This document shows positions 1-5,811 of a DNA stretch of 7,575 nt, piece after piece. Origin of the DNA: Bordetella parapertussis (GTDB taxonomy: Bacteria > Pseudomonadota > Gammaproteobacteria > Burkholderiales > SG8-41); contig CAMBCD010000127.1 of assembly GCA_945863085.1 (NCBI GenBank), positions 1 through 7,575 of the forward strand, given 5' to 3'. The notes under the pieces were generated by a model, which had not been told where the DNA came from, ran no database searches, and worked only from the letters and a program-made list of their open reading frames with translations. The position numbers and the translations under genes are program-made. Each line of letters opens with the position of its first letter. Positions within the stretch are counted from its first letter, which is position 1.

Positions 1-47
1 CGCCCCGTTATGGGGACCGCCTGCCGGCCCGGACCTGCCGCCGTCGC

Positions 48-509
48 TCAGAGCTTGCGCAATTCGGCCAGCAACTCGTCGCTGGTCGGGATCGTCCCCT
101 GCGGATAGACCTTGGCGTAACGCACCACACCCTTGGCGTCGATCACGTAGGCTGCACGTTTGTCCATGCCACGCTCATCGTTGAATATGCCGAAGGCCTG
201 GCCAACTGCGCCATGCGGCCAGTAATCGGACAACAGCGGGAAAGGTACGCCGCCCAAATGGTCAGACCAGGCCTTGAGGGCCGGCAGCGGATCGGCGCTG
301 AGTTGCAGGATTTCGCAGTTCAGCTTCTTGAATTCTTCGTAGTTCGCACGGAACCCGTTGACTTGGTTCGTTCATCCGCCGGTAAAGGCAAAGGGCATGA
401 ACGCGACCACGACCGGCCGTCCCTTGAAACCCGCCAGGGATATTTTCTGGTCGGAATTGTGCGCGGCCAGGGCAAAATCCGGCGCGGCGCTGCCTGCTTG
501 AATTTCCAT
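48..509 (-). CDS. AhpE-like peroxiredoxin, probable selenoprotein (TGA-encoded Sec46)
   Basis: Thiol/selenol peroxidase of the AhpC/TSA thioredoxin fold, expected to reduce H2O2, organic peroxides or peroxynitrite in the cytoplasm. The ATG at 509-507 has GGAG 7 nt upstream and opens a 153-residue frame interrupted once, by TGA at 374-372. The residues before it end in PFAFTGG and those after start TNQVNGFR, so the TGA fills the last position of the PxxxTxxC peroxidatic motif (P39, T43, residue 46). Homology continues afterwards without a frame change: FPLLSDYWPHGAVGQAFGIF (90-109) is close to the mycobacterial AhpE signature as I remember it, and R118 fits the conserved active-site Arg. The only Cys is C65, so without Sec the protein has no normal catalytic residue. 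Sec-containing peroxiredoxins are an established selenoprotein family. It lies last in a minus-strand run behind two transporters. Alternatives: a Cys-to-stop nonsense mutation or a sequencing error. Automated callers would split it into 48-257 and an upstream fragment. Confidence 0.85.
341..355 (-). promoter_or_regulatory. Candidate bSECIS hairpin downstream of the Sec TGA
   Basis: On the minus-strand RNA, GGUUC and GAACU can pair (five pairs, one G-U) around the loop CGUGC at 350-346. The loop starts 22 nt after the UGA and has G as its second base. Bacterial SECIS elements usually have an apical loop about 16-37 nt from UGA with a G in its first two bases, so spacing and loop fit. The stem is short, and the same GGUUC could pair instead with GAACC at 369-365, next to the UGA. 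Folded by eye only. Confidence 0.4.
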
Positions 510-580
510 GGATGTTCTCCTGATGGTTATTGAACTGGATGACTGCCGGAACAGCATAACATCCGCCGCACCGCCCGCAA

Positions 581-1432
581 TCAGCGGCGGCGTTCGGCGC
601 GGATCATGTACAGGCTGCTGCCGACAATGACCGCGGCGCCCGCCCACAGCCAGAGTTCCGGCAATTCCCCCCAGACGATGAAGCCGAGCAGCGCAGCCCA
701 CAGCAGGGCCGAATAACGGATGGGCGCAACGACCGAGGCTTCGCCGGTGCGCAGCGCCTCGATGATGCAGAAATGCGCACTGCCGTTGACGATCCCGGCC
801 ACAATAAACCAGAAAGCAGCATTGGAAGTCACTGGAATCCAACCGAACGGCAGTGTTGCGAATCCACCGGCCATCAAAATGATGTTCGACCAGAACAGGA
901 TCGCGATGGAAGTTTCGGTGCGCGCCAGCCGCCGCGTCAGCACGTCACGCAATGCATTGACCAGCGCAGCCAGCAGCGGCAGCAGCAGCGCCCACTGGAA
1001 GGATTCGGCGCCGGGCCGCAGGATGATCAACACTCCGGCGAAACCACCGATAACAGCGACCCAGCGGTGCCGTCCGATACGCTCGCCCAGCAGCGGCACC
1101 GACAGCACCACCATGAAAATCGGGCTGGCGAACAGCATGGTGATGGCGGTCGCCAGCGGCAGTACAGCCAGACTCCAGACGATGAACACAGAACCGATCA
1201 GGAACAACACGCCGCGCGTAATCTGCCCGCTCCAGTCAACAATCCGCAACGCACTCCAGCGGCTGAAGAACATCATGTAGGGAATCAGCACCAGCAACGT
1301 TGCCGCCTGACGCAGGCCGATGACCTGCCCGATCGGATGCGACTGCACCAGGTATTTGCTCGCGGCATCGTTCGCTGTCAGCAGCGTAATGCCCAGCAAC
1401 ATCAGCAGCAGGCTGCGGATCACGGGTGACAT
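581..1432 (-). CDS. EamA-family DMT-superfamily transporter
   Basis: Inner-membrane protein of 283 residues, the usual length for the 10-helix drug/metabolite transporter family with two EamA repeats (roughly residues 8-137 and 147-277). The sequence is a series of hydrophobic helices joined by short basic loops; the first repeat ends in PLLGERIGRHRWVAVIGGF and the second in a matching GELPELWLWAGAAVIV, the typical E-rich loop before the last helix of each repeat. Members export amino acids, metabolites or drugs; nothing here fixes the substrate. The ATG (1432-1430) lies inside the 3' end of the upstream MFS gene with a 13-nt overlap and only a weak AGG two bases before it, so translation is probably coupled. 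The short basic end (RAERRR) is typical of a cytoplasmic C-terminus. The peroxiredoxin starts 71 nt beyond its stop. Confidence 0.9.
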   Translation of the reverse strand: MSPVIRSLLLMLLGITLLTANDAASKYLVQSHPIGQVIGLRQAATLLVLIPYMMFFSRWSALRIVDWSGQITRGVLFLIGSVFIVWSLAVLPLATAITMLFASPIFMVVLSVPLLGERIGRHRWVAVIGGFAGVLIILRPGAESFQWALLLPLLAALVNALRDVLTRRLARTETSIAILFWSNIILMAGGFATLPFGWIPVTSNAAFWFIVAGIVNGSAHFCIIEALRTGEASVVAPIRYSALLWAALLGFIVWGELPELWLWAGAAVIVGSSLYMIRAERRR

Positions 1433-2583
1433 CGCCTAGGCCGCGATGCGCGCCACAACAGCGCGGCGGAAATCACCAGCAGCGCGCCGGCCGCCAGCAG
1501 GCCGCCGGAAAATCCCAGCCCGGCATCAAGCAGCAGGCTGGCCGCCACCGGGCCGAGGATCTGACCCAGCGCAAAAGCGCCGGTCATCGCCGCGGTGAGC
1601 TGAACAACATGCGCACCCGCCACCGCGCGCACTTCCTGGATGCTCAGCATGGTGATCACCATGAAGGTGCCGCCCACGCACAGCGCCGCCACCACGATGG
1701 CCGCCATGCCGGCGGAGAACACCGGCAGCACCACGCCACAGGCCATCACCAGATGGCAGACCATCCATATCCGACGCGGCGCAAAACCGCGCAGCAGCGT
1801 GGCGGCGAACAACGTGGACGCCATTGCGGCAAAACCGAACACCGGCCAGGCCCAGCCGAACACCGCAGGGTCGTGGATGATGGCGCGCGCCATTGCCGGC
1901 AGGAAGGTGGCGGGAATGATGTAACCGAAACCGGAGGCGCCGAAACAAAACACCAGCAGCACAGCGTCGCGGCTCCACGGCACGCTGCGCGAACGCGGGC
2001 GCCCTGCGGCATGGCGCGCAGTCACGCCACCGGCATAGGTGGTCCACACGGCAGCCGTGGCCGCCAGCGCCAGCACGCCGAAAACGATCCACGCCTGCGC
2101 CGACGACGCACCGGCCTGCATCAATGCCAGGCAGACAATCCCCACCACCACGATGCCGGCGCCGACGCCGGTGAAAATCAGGCTGTTCAGGACCGGTCGC
2201 TGCAACGTGGCCAGCCGGTCGAGGCACCAGGAAAATGCAAAAATCGCGATCCATGCATTGGCAATGCCGGCGACCAGACGCAACATCAGCCACGACGGAT
2301 AGTGAGCGACCAAACCCATGGCCAGCGTGGCGGCGGCAATCAGCAGCATGCTGCCGAGCACCGCCACGTCATCGCGCAGCTGCAGCCGGGTTGCAATCAG
2401 CGAACCGAGCAGGTAGCCGAGATAATTCGCCGACGCGAGATAACCGCCGGAAACCACGCTCAGCCCGGCGTCGCCCTGCATCATCGGCAAAATCGGGGTG
2501 AAGGCAAAACGGCCGATGCCCATGGCCACGGCCAGCGCGGCCATGCCGGCCAGTGCGATGTGGAGAGGCGCAGCCTGAGACAT
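1420..2583 (-). CDS. MFS transporter, YbfB/YjiJ-like
   Basis: Major facilitator superfamily carrier of 387 residues with about 12 predicted membrane helices. The N-terminal block AMGIGRFAFTPILPMM (residues 20-35), followed by GGYLASANYLGYLLGSL, is the hallmark of the YbfB/YjiJ (MFS_4) group, whose substrates are mostly unknown. The ATG at 2583-2581 (MSQAAPL) places helix 1 directly after a short cytoplasmic end, as in the family. The frame stays open 26 codons further upstream, but that part is AT-rich intergenic sequence, reads as an odd Tyr/Leu-rich peptide and has no better ribosome binding site. The chosen start also has only a weak one (GGG). The gene ends in TGA at 1422-1420, inside the EamA gene, so the two transporters are likely co-transcribed. 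It is divergent from the antitoxin-like gene across a 119-nt AT-rich gap. Confidence 0.88.
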   Translation of the reverse strand: MSQAAPLHIALAGMAALAVAMGIGRFAFTPILPMMQGDAGLSVVSGGYLASANYLGYLLGSLIATRLQLRDDVAVLGSMLLIAAATLAMGLVAHYPSWLMLRLVAGIANAWIAIFAFSWCLDRLATLQRPVLNSLIFTGVGAGIVVVGIVCLALMQAGASSAQAWIVFGVLALAATAAVWTTYAGGVTARHAAGRPRSRSVPWSRDAVLLVFCFGASGFGYIIPATFLPAMARAIIHDPAVFGWAWPVFGFAAMASTLFAATLLRGFAPRRIWMVCHLVMACGVVLPVFSAGMAAIVVAALCVGGTFMVITMLSIQEVRAVAGAHVVQLTAAMTGAFALGQILGPVAASLLLDAGLGFSGGLLAAGALLVISAALLWRASRPRRCHP

Positions 2584-2666
2584 GGAGCCCGGAATATAAC
2601 CGATCCGGCACAATGAAAAATAATTCAATAAAAACAAATAGTTATAAATATAGGCGCGCATAAAAC

Positions 2667-2695
2667 TTGCCGTTTTAGCTAATTCGGCATAATAT
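2667..2695 (+). promoter_or_regulatory. Sigma70-type promoter for the antitoxin-like gene; leaderless start
   Basis: TTGCCG (2667-2672) and TAATAT (2690-2695) are separated by exactly 17 nt. A start site about 7 nt after the -10 would be at 2702-2703, and the ATG of the downstream gene is at 2703-2705. The mRNA would therefore have no 5' leader, in keeping with the lack of any Shine-Dalgarno sequence. It lies in an AT-rich island (2584-2700) within GC-rich surroundings. Confidence 0.6.
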
Positions 2696-2700
2696 TGCCG
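2685..2700. repeat. Inverted repeat over the -10 box, candidate operator
   Basis: CGGCA (2685-2689) and TGCCG (2696-2700) are inverted half-sites with the six-base -10 element as spacer. A third half-site, TGCCG at 2668-2672, lies in the -35 box, 28 nt from its direct repeat. Antitoxins of the Phd/YefM group repress their own promoters through palindromes, so autoregulation by the adjacent protein is plausible. The half-sites are only 5 bp, so chance is possible. Confidence 0.4.
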
Positions 2701-2702
2701 GC

Positions 2703-3167
2703 ATGCAAACCGTCCACGCTACCGCTCTGAAAAACCGCCTCGGCGAGGTGCTGGCACGTGCCGCGCTCGAGCCCGTTGCCATCCAGCGCCATGGTCGTGT
2801 CGTGGCACTGCTGGTACCGCCACCCGCAGAAAAGACACGCAAGCCTGCCGTCAGCGCCCCCGCTGCACCGCGCTGGAACCGACGTACTGAAGAGCGGGTG
2901 GTCGAACTCTGCTCACAACAGGATTTCCGGCCGTCGCGCTGGCTGCGCGCAGGTGACGCACAGACACTCGCCGGCGTCGCCACCATGCTTGCCTCGGAAA
3001 ACGGTTTTGACCGCACACGCATGCTGGCACTGGCCGAGCGTCTGTACCCGGGCATGACCGCCCCCGCCACATTCAACCGCTGGCTTGCGCATACGCCGGT
3101 GCACGCGGCGCGCTTCCTGCCGCAGTTGGCGGCGCGCCGGCGCGAGTCTGAGCCCGCCGCAAAGTGA
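2703..3167 (+). CDS. Phd/YefM-like antitoxin with extra C-terminal domain
   Basis: A 154-residue protein. Residues 1-40 (MQTVHATALKNRLGEVLARA, then PVAIQRHGRVVALLVPP) match the pattern of Phd/YefM antitoxins: a short strand, a helix carrying the xLKNRLGEVL motif, then two strands including the 'xIxRxGRxVAxLVP' hairpin. This fold dimerises and binds promoter DNA. A Pro/Ala/Lys linker (about 39-57) leads to a mainly helical domain (58-145) with the sequence RTEERVVELC and a C-terminal block FNRWLAHTPVHAARFLPQL, which I do not recognise. In classical Phd proteins the C-terminal part is short, disordered and wraps the toxin; here it is large. The stop overlaps the next gene's GTG by 4 nt (GTGA), the usual layout of an antitoxin-toxin pair. 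The ATG sits at the predicted transcript start and no ribosome binding site is visible. Role as antitoxin is inferred from fold and context. Confidence 0.72.
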   Translation: MQTVHATALKNRLGEVLARAALEPVAIQRHGRVVALLVPPPAEKTRKPAVSAPAAPRWNRRTEERVVELCSQQDFRPSRWLRAGDAQTLAGVATMLASENGFDRTRMLALAERLYPGMTAPATFNRWLAHTPVHAARFLPQLAARRRESEPAAK

Positions 3168-3757
3168 GTACCAAACCACCACCGCTGCAAGCCGATCCGG
3201 CATGGCTGCAGGCATTCACCACGCTGATGTCACGCATCGATGCCGCACTCGGTCCGGCCAAACCGAAAAAGCCGGTGGTGATCTGCATTGCCGGCGGCGC
3301 CGCGATGCATTTTTATACCGGTGAGCGTTACTCCCGTGACATCGACGCCAAAATTTTCGCGCGCGTAATGATCGATCCGCAGGAGTTGCAGGTGGCCTAC
3401 CAGGGGCATGACGGTCGCGCGCGCCTGCTCTATTTCGATACCCAGTACAACGACAGCTTTGCGTTGCTGCACCAGGAAGCCTACGACGACTCGCGGCCCG
3501 TCCGCGTTGATGGCATCGCCGCAAACCGGCTCGACGTGCGCTTGCTGCAACCGGTCGATCTGGCAGTATCCAAACTGTCGCGCTTCAGCGAACAGGACCA
3601 GGACGACATCCGCGCCATCGCCCGCCACGGCCTGATCACGGCCGTCGCATTGCGCAAACGCGCGGAGACTTCGCTGCCCGATTACGTAGGCAACCTGGAG
3701 CGCATCCGCAACTCCATCACCATCGCCTGCAAGCAGGTGGATGAAATCACTCGCTGA
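3164..3757 (+). CDS. Nucleotidyltransferase (AbiEii/DUF6036-like), putative toxin
   Basis: A 197-residue protein with the minimal nucleotidyltransferase signature: strand VVICIAGGAAMHFY (38-51) with G44-G45, then YSRDIDAKI, where D59 and D61 would bind the metal ions. A later segment, QPVDLAVSKLSRFSEQDQDD (129-148), resembles the conserved helix after the catalytic core in AbiEii/DUF6036-type proteins, with K137 as the conserved Lys. AbiEii-type toxins transfer nucleotides to tRNA or other targets; whether this one does is inference. The GTG start overlaps the antitoxin-like stop (GTGA) and lacks its own ribosome binding site, so translation is probably coupled. No in-frame ATG offers a sensible alternative before the core. 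The partner is Phd-like rather than the winged-helix AbiEi, which makes the pair unusual. It could instead be a housekeeping nucleotidyltransferase with a regulator. The DUF1653 gene begins inside its last codons. Confidence 0.72.
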   Translation: MSTKPPPLQADPAWLQAFTTLMSRIDAALGPAKPKKPVVICIAGGAAMHFYTGERYSRDIDAKIFARVMIDPQELQVAYQGHDGRARLLYFDTQYNDSFALLHQEAYDDSRPVRVDGIAANRLDVRLLQPVDLAVSKLSRFSEQDQDDIRAIARHGLITAVALRKRAETSLPDYVGNLERIRNSITIACKQVDEITR

Positions 3758-4001
3758 AAATCCGGCAATGGCCTATAACCCTGCAATGATCCAGCCCGGC
3801 CGTTACCGCCACTACAAAGGCAATGAGTACGAAGTGATCGGCATCGCCAGTCATTCGGAAACCCTGGAACCGATGGTGGTCTACCGTCCGCTGTACGGAG
3901 AAGGCGGGATGTGGGTCAGGCCCGCGGCAATGTTTGCCGAAGATGTCGTCATCGACGGCAAAACCATTCCCCGTTTTGCGCGCCTGCAGTCAGGTAATTA
4001 A
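3741..4001 (+). CDS. DUF1653 domain protein
   Basis: Small protein of 86 residues from the first ATG. PGRYRHYKGNEYEVIGIA, then SETLEPMVVYRPLYGEG and MWVRPAAMF, is the near-invariant core of the DUF1653 family, a small mostly beta-stranded domain without a firmly known function. The domain fills residues 19-82. The start is uncertain: ATG 3741 overlaps the nucleotidyltransferase end by 17 nt and has AGG close upstream, while ATG 3768 or 3786 would give the shorter N-terminus usual for the family but lack ribosome binding sites. The GTPase gene begins 4 nt after its TAA. Sequence and spacing suggest it belongs to the same transcript as the genes on both sides, but no functional link to the toxin-antitoxin-like pair is shown. 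Confidence 0.85.
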   Translation: MKSLAENPAMAYNPAMIQPGRYRHYKGNEYEVIGIASHSETLEPMVVYRPLYGEGGMWVRPAAMFAEDVVIDGKTIPRFARLQSGN

Positions 4002-4005
4002 GAAT

Positions 4006-4914
4006 ATGAGCATCAACTGGTTTCCCGGCCACATGGCCGTTGCAGTCAAAAAAATCCAGGACGCGATGGCGGATCACGACGTGGTGATCGAGATCCTCGA
4101 CGCCCGTTGCCCGATGGCCAGCGCCAATCCGCTGATCGAATCGCTGCGCCTGCACCGTCAGCGCCCCTGCCTGAAGGTACTGAACAAAGTGGACGTGGCG
4201 GATGCAGCGGTTACGCCGCAGTGGCTGTCATTGTTCAACGCCCAGAAAAATGTCCACGCGATCGCGCTCTCGGCCAAAAAAACGGGCGATGCCCAGAAGA
4301 TCGTCGCCGCAGCAAAAAAACTGGCGCCGCACCGCAATGACAATTTCAAACCGCTGCGCATGCTGGTGATGGGCGTGCCCAACGTCGGCAAATCGACTTT
4401 GATCAACGCGCTGCTCAAACAGCGCAAGGCCAAGGTCGGTGACGAGCCGGCGGTGACCAAGGCGCTCGCGCGCTACGATTTATCGCCAACCGTGAGCCTC
4501 ACCGACAGCCCGGGACTGATGTGGCCGAAGATCGACCATCCCGACGACGGCCTGATGCTCGCCGCCAGCCACATCATCGGCACCAAGGCCTACATCGAAA
4601 CCGAAGTGGCGATCCGCCTGGCGGAAATCCTGCTGGAACGTTACCCAAAAGCGCTGGCTGCCCGTTACGGTTTCGCCGACGGCGGAAAATCGCTGGATGG
4701 CGTTGGCGTGGTCGAAGGTGTTGCCGCCAAACGCGGCTTCAGGCTCAAGGGCGGGGATTTTGATTTCGACAAGGCGGCGCTGGCGCTGCTGGGCGATTAC
4801 CGCAGTGGTGCGCTGGGGCGGGTAAGCCTGGAAACACCGGCTACGCGTGTGGCCAGGCCGCCTGCCGGCAACAGGAACACGGACGCGCTCGAGAGTTCCG
4901 CGGACGAAGAATAA
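4006..4914 (+). CDS. ylqF: Circularly permuted GTPase, YlqF/RbgA-like ribosome assembly factor
   Basis: A 302-residue cytoplasmic GTPase. Its motifs come in permuted order: G4 NKVD (60-63), G5 SAKK (89-92), G1 GVPNVGKS (123-130), a G2 Thr near 151, then G3 DSPG (167-170). This order, together with the N-terminal NWFPGHM (4-10), defines the YlqF/RbgA family, which in Bacillus acts in late assembly of the large ribosomal subunit. The C-terminal helical part runs to about residue 278 (DYRSGALGRVSLETP); the last 25 residues look unconserved and lie over the end of the opposite-strand cupin gene. The start at 4006 is chosen because homology begins right there and AGG lies 11 nt upstream; the frame is open upstream but that part is DUF1653 gene in another frame. 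It is the last gene of the plus-strand run, and no terminator hairpin was seen after it. Confidence 0.92.
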   Translation: MSINWFPGHMAVAVKKIQDAMADHDVVIEILDARCPMASANPLIESLRLHRQRPCLKVLNKVDVADAAVTPQWLSLFNAQKNVHAIALSAKKTGDAQKIVAAAKKLAPHRNDNFKPLRMLVMGVPNVGKSTLINALLKQRKAKVGDEPAVTKALARYDLSPTVSLTDSPGLMWPKIDHPDDGLMLAASHIIGTKAYIETEVAIRLAEILLERYPKALAARYGFADGGKSLDGVGVVEGVAAKRGFRLKGGDFDFDKAALALLGDYRSGALGRVSLETPATRVARPPAGNRNTDALESSADEE

Positions 4915-5488
4915 AGCGCGGGTTCCGCACTCTGGTCGCTGGCGCGCCAGCCGCCGCCGAGGCCATGCGGGCAAAGTTTTCGTACAGCGTCCAGTCCAGC
5001 GGATGCGCCTCCAGGGTCTGCGGATGCCACATCCGGCGTGGCAGCGCAAAAATGTCGCCGCCGTAGACATGCAGCCCGATCGTCGGCTGATCACCGATGC
5101 ATTCCGCGACATGTGCCGTATCCGCGCGCATCGACAATATTGATCCTGGCGCCAGCGTGACTTCGCTCGCCTTGCGCAGGGATCCATTGTCCGTCCGGTA
5201 CAGCGTGTTCTTTTCCGCTCCGGACAGCAGCAGGATGGTCGCCCAGGTACCGTGGTCGTGCGGCGGCGTGCGCCGCCCGTTGGGAAAACGGACCTTGAGC
5301 AGGGTAAGGTCCGGCGCACGGTAAAACACCTGGTGCGCATTGCCGCCGGTACCGGAGATGTATTGCAGTGCGTGTTCGATTTGCGCGATGTCACCACGGA
5401 GGCTCTCCAGGACCTGCCGTATCGACGCCATCGGATCGGCGCTTTCAGCCGCCAGCGCACAGCGCCCCACCAACTCCCGCACTTTCAT
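4841..5488 (-). CDS. Cysteine-dioxygenase-like cupin protein
   Basis: A 215-residue cupin related to cysteine/3-mercaptopropionate dioxygenases (COG5553-type), which oxidise thiols to sulfinic acids with one Fe(II) and O2. The metal site is visible as PPHDHGTW (H77, H79) and DTAHVAE (H126). LHVYGGD (139-145) corresponds to the SLHxY segment of cysteine dioxygenase: H140 and Y142 are present, but the Ser of the Ser-His-Tyr relay is Gly138. The ATG at 5488 has a strong GGAGG 5 nt upstream; a GTG two codons earlier falls inside that site and is rejected. Family homology seems to end near residue 185. The last ~30 residues (Arg/Cys-rich, with CSCC) are read from DNA partly antisense to the GTPase tail (74-nt overlap) and may be an unconserved extension caused by a lost stop. 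Substrate is unknown. Confidence 0.85.
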   Translation of the reverse strand: MKVRELVGRCALAAESADPMASIRQVLESLRGDIAQIEHALQYISGTGGNAHQVFYRAPDLTLLKVRFPNGRRTPPHDHGTWATILLLSGAEKNTLYRTDNGSLRKASEVTLAPGSILSMRADTAHVAECIGDQPTIGLHVYGGDIFALPRRMWHPQTLEAHPLDWTLYENFARMASAAAGAPATRVRNPRFILRPRNSRARPCSCCRQAAWPHA

Positions 5489-5533
5489 CTGCACCTCCGC
5501 CTGAATGACAAACCGCCACCCACCGTCGACACC

Positions 5534-5562
5534 AGTATATAACTGCGATTACACCCGATTCA
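5534..5562 (-). promoter_or_regulatory. Possible promoter of the cupin gene
   Basis: On the minus strand, TATACT (5539-5534) is preceded at 17 nt by TGAATC (5562-5557). The -10 is good and the -35 is poor. The position, about 46 nt before the cupin ATG, is suitable. Confidence 0.27.
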
Positions 5563-5628
5563 CCGACGTGCACAAGGAGAAGCGCGTATAGTGGACTGAC
5601 ACGCAATACGCGCGCCCAAGGACACATC

Positions 5629-5784
5629 ATGACCGACCCGGACTACATCGCCGCCTACCAGAAAATCGCCGGCAAATACGAGACCAACCAGTCCACGATG
5701 GAAGACAATCTGGAAGCGATGAAAAAGCTGAAAGAGAAATACCTGAAGGACAACACCGCCGGTGTGCTGCCGACGGTGCCGTAA
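5629..5784 (+). CDS. Small protein, 51 residues, unrecognised
   Basis: A short gene with a clear AAGGA (5618-5622) 6 nt before ATG and a TAA stop at 5782-5784. The product starts MTDPDYIAAYQKIAGKYETN, continues with a strongly charged stretch MEDNLEAMKKLKEKYLKDN (24-42) that would form an amphipathic, possibly coiled-coil helix, and ends in a Pro/Val tail. There is no Cys, no membrane segment and no signal peptide; it should be a soluble cytoplasmic peptide. A -10-like TATAGT (5587-5592) lies about 37 nt upstream without a convincing -35. It is divergent from the cupin gene and convergent with the dioxygenase gene, so it is probably a single-gene unit. I do not recognise the family. Ribosome binding site, codon use like its neighbours and a plausible globular/helical composition argue that it is real. 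Confidence 0.65.
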   Translation: MTDPDYIAAYQKIAGKYETNQSTMEDNLEAMKKLKEKYLKDNTAGVLPTVP

Positions 5785-5811
5785 CAAACCACCGCACTTC
5801 CCCTCCTCCCC

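Noticed and set aside
2..17. Short hairpin CCCC-GTTAT-GGGG after the peroxiredoxin stop as a terminator
   Set aside because: The stem has only four pairs and no T-run follows on the minus strand.
48..842. Reading the peroxiredoxin region as two separate genes or as a plain pseudogene
   Set aside because: Both halves are parts of one family domain in the same frame, and the only interruption is a TGA at the catalytic position. The open frame upstream of 509 is merely EamA coding DNA in another frame.
1426..2616. 396-codon open frame on the plus strand
   Set aside because: It is antisense to the MFS gene, and its product is a His/Gln/Arg-rich string without family features, as expected from the complement of a GC-rich membrane-protein gene.
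2584..2661. 26-residue N-terminal extension of the MFS transporter
   Set aside because: The DNA is AT-rich promoter-like sequence, the peptide is atypical and family homology fits the start at 2583.
4480..5460. 326-codon minus-strand open frame
   Set aside because: It lies across the GTPase and cupin genes in a different frame and gives Arg/Cys-rich sequence, while both overlapped genes have clear motifs.
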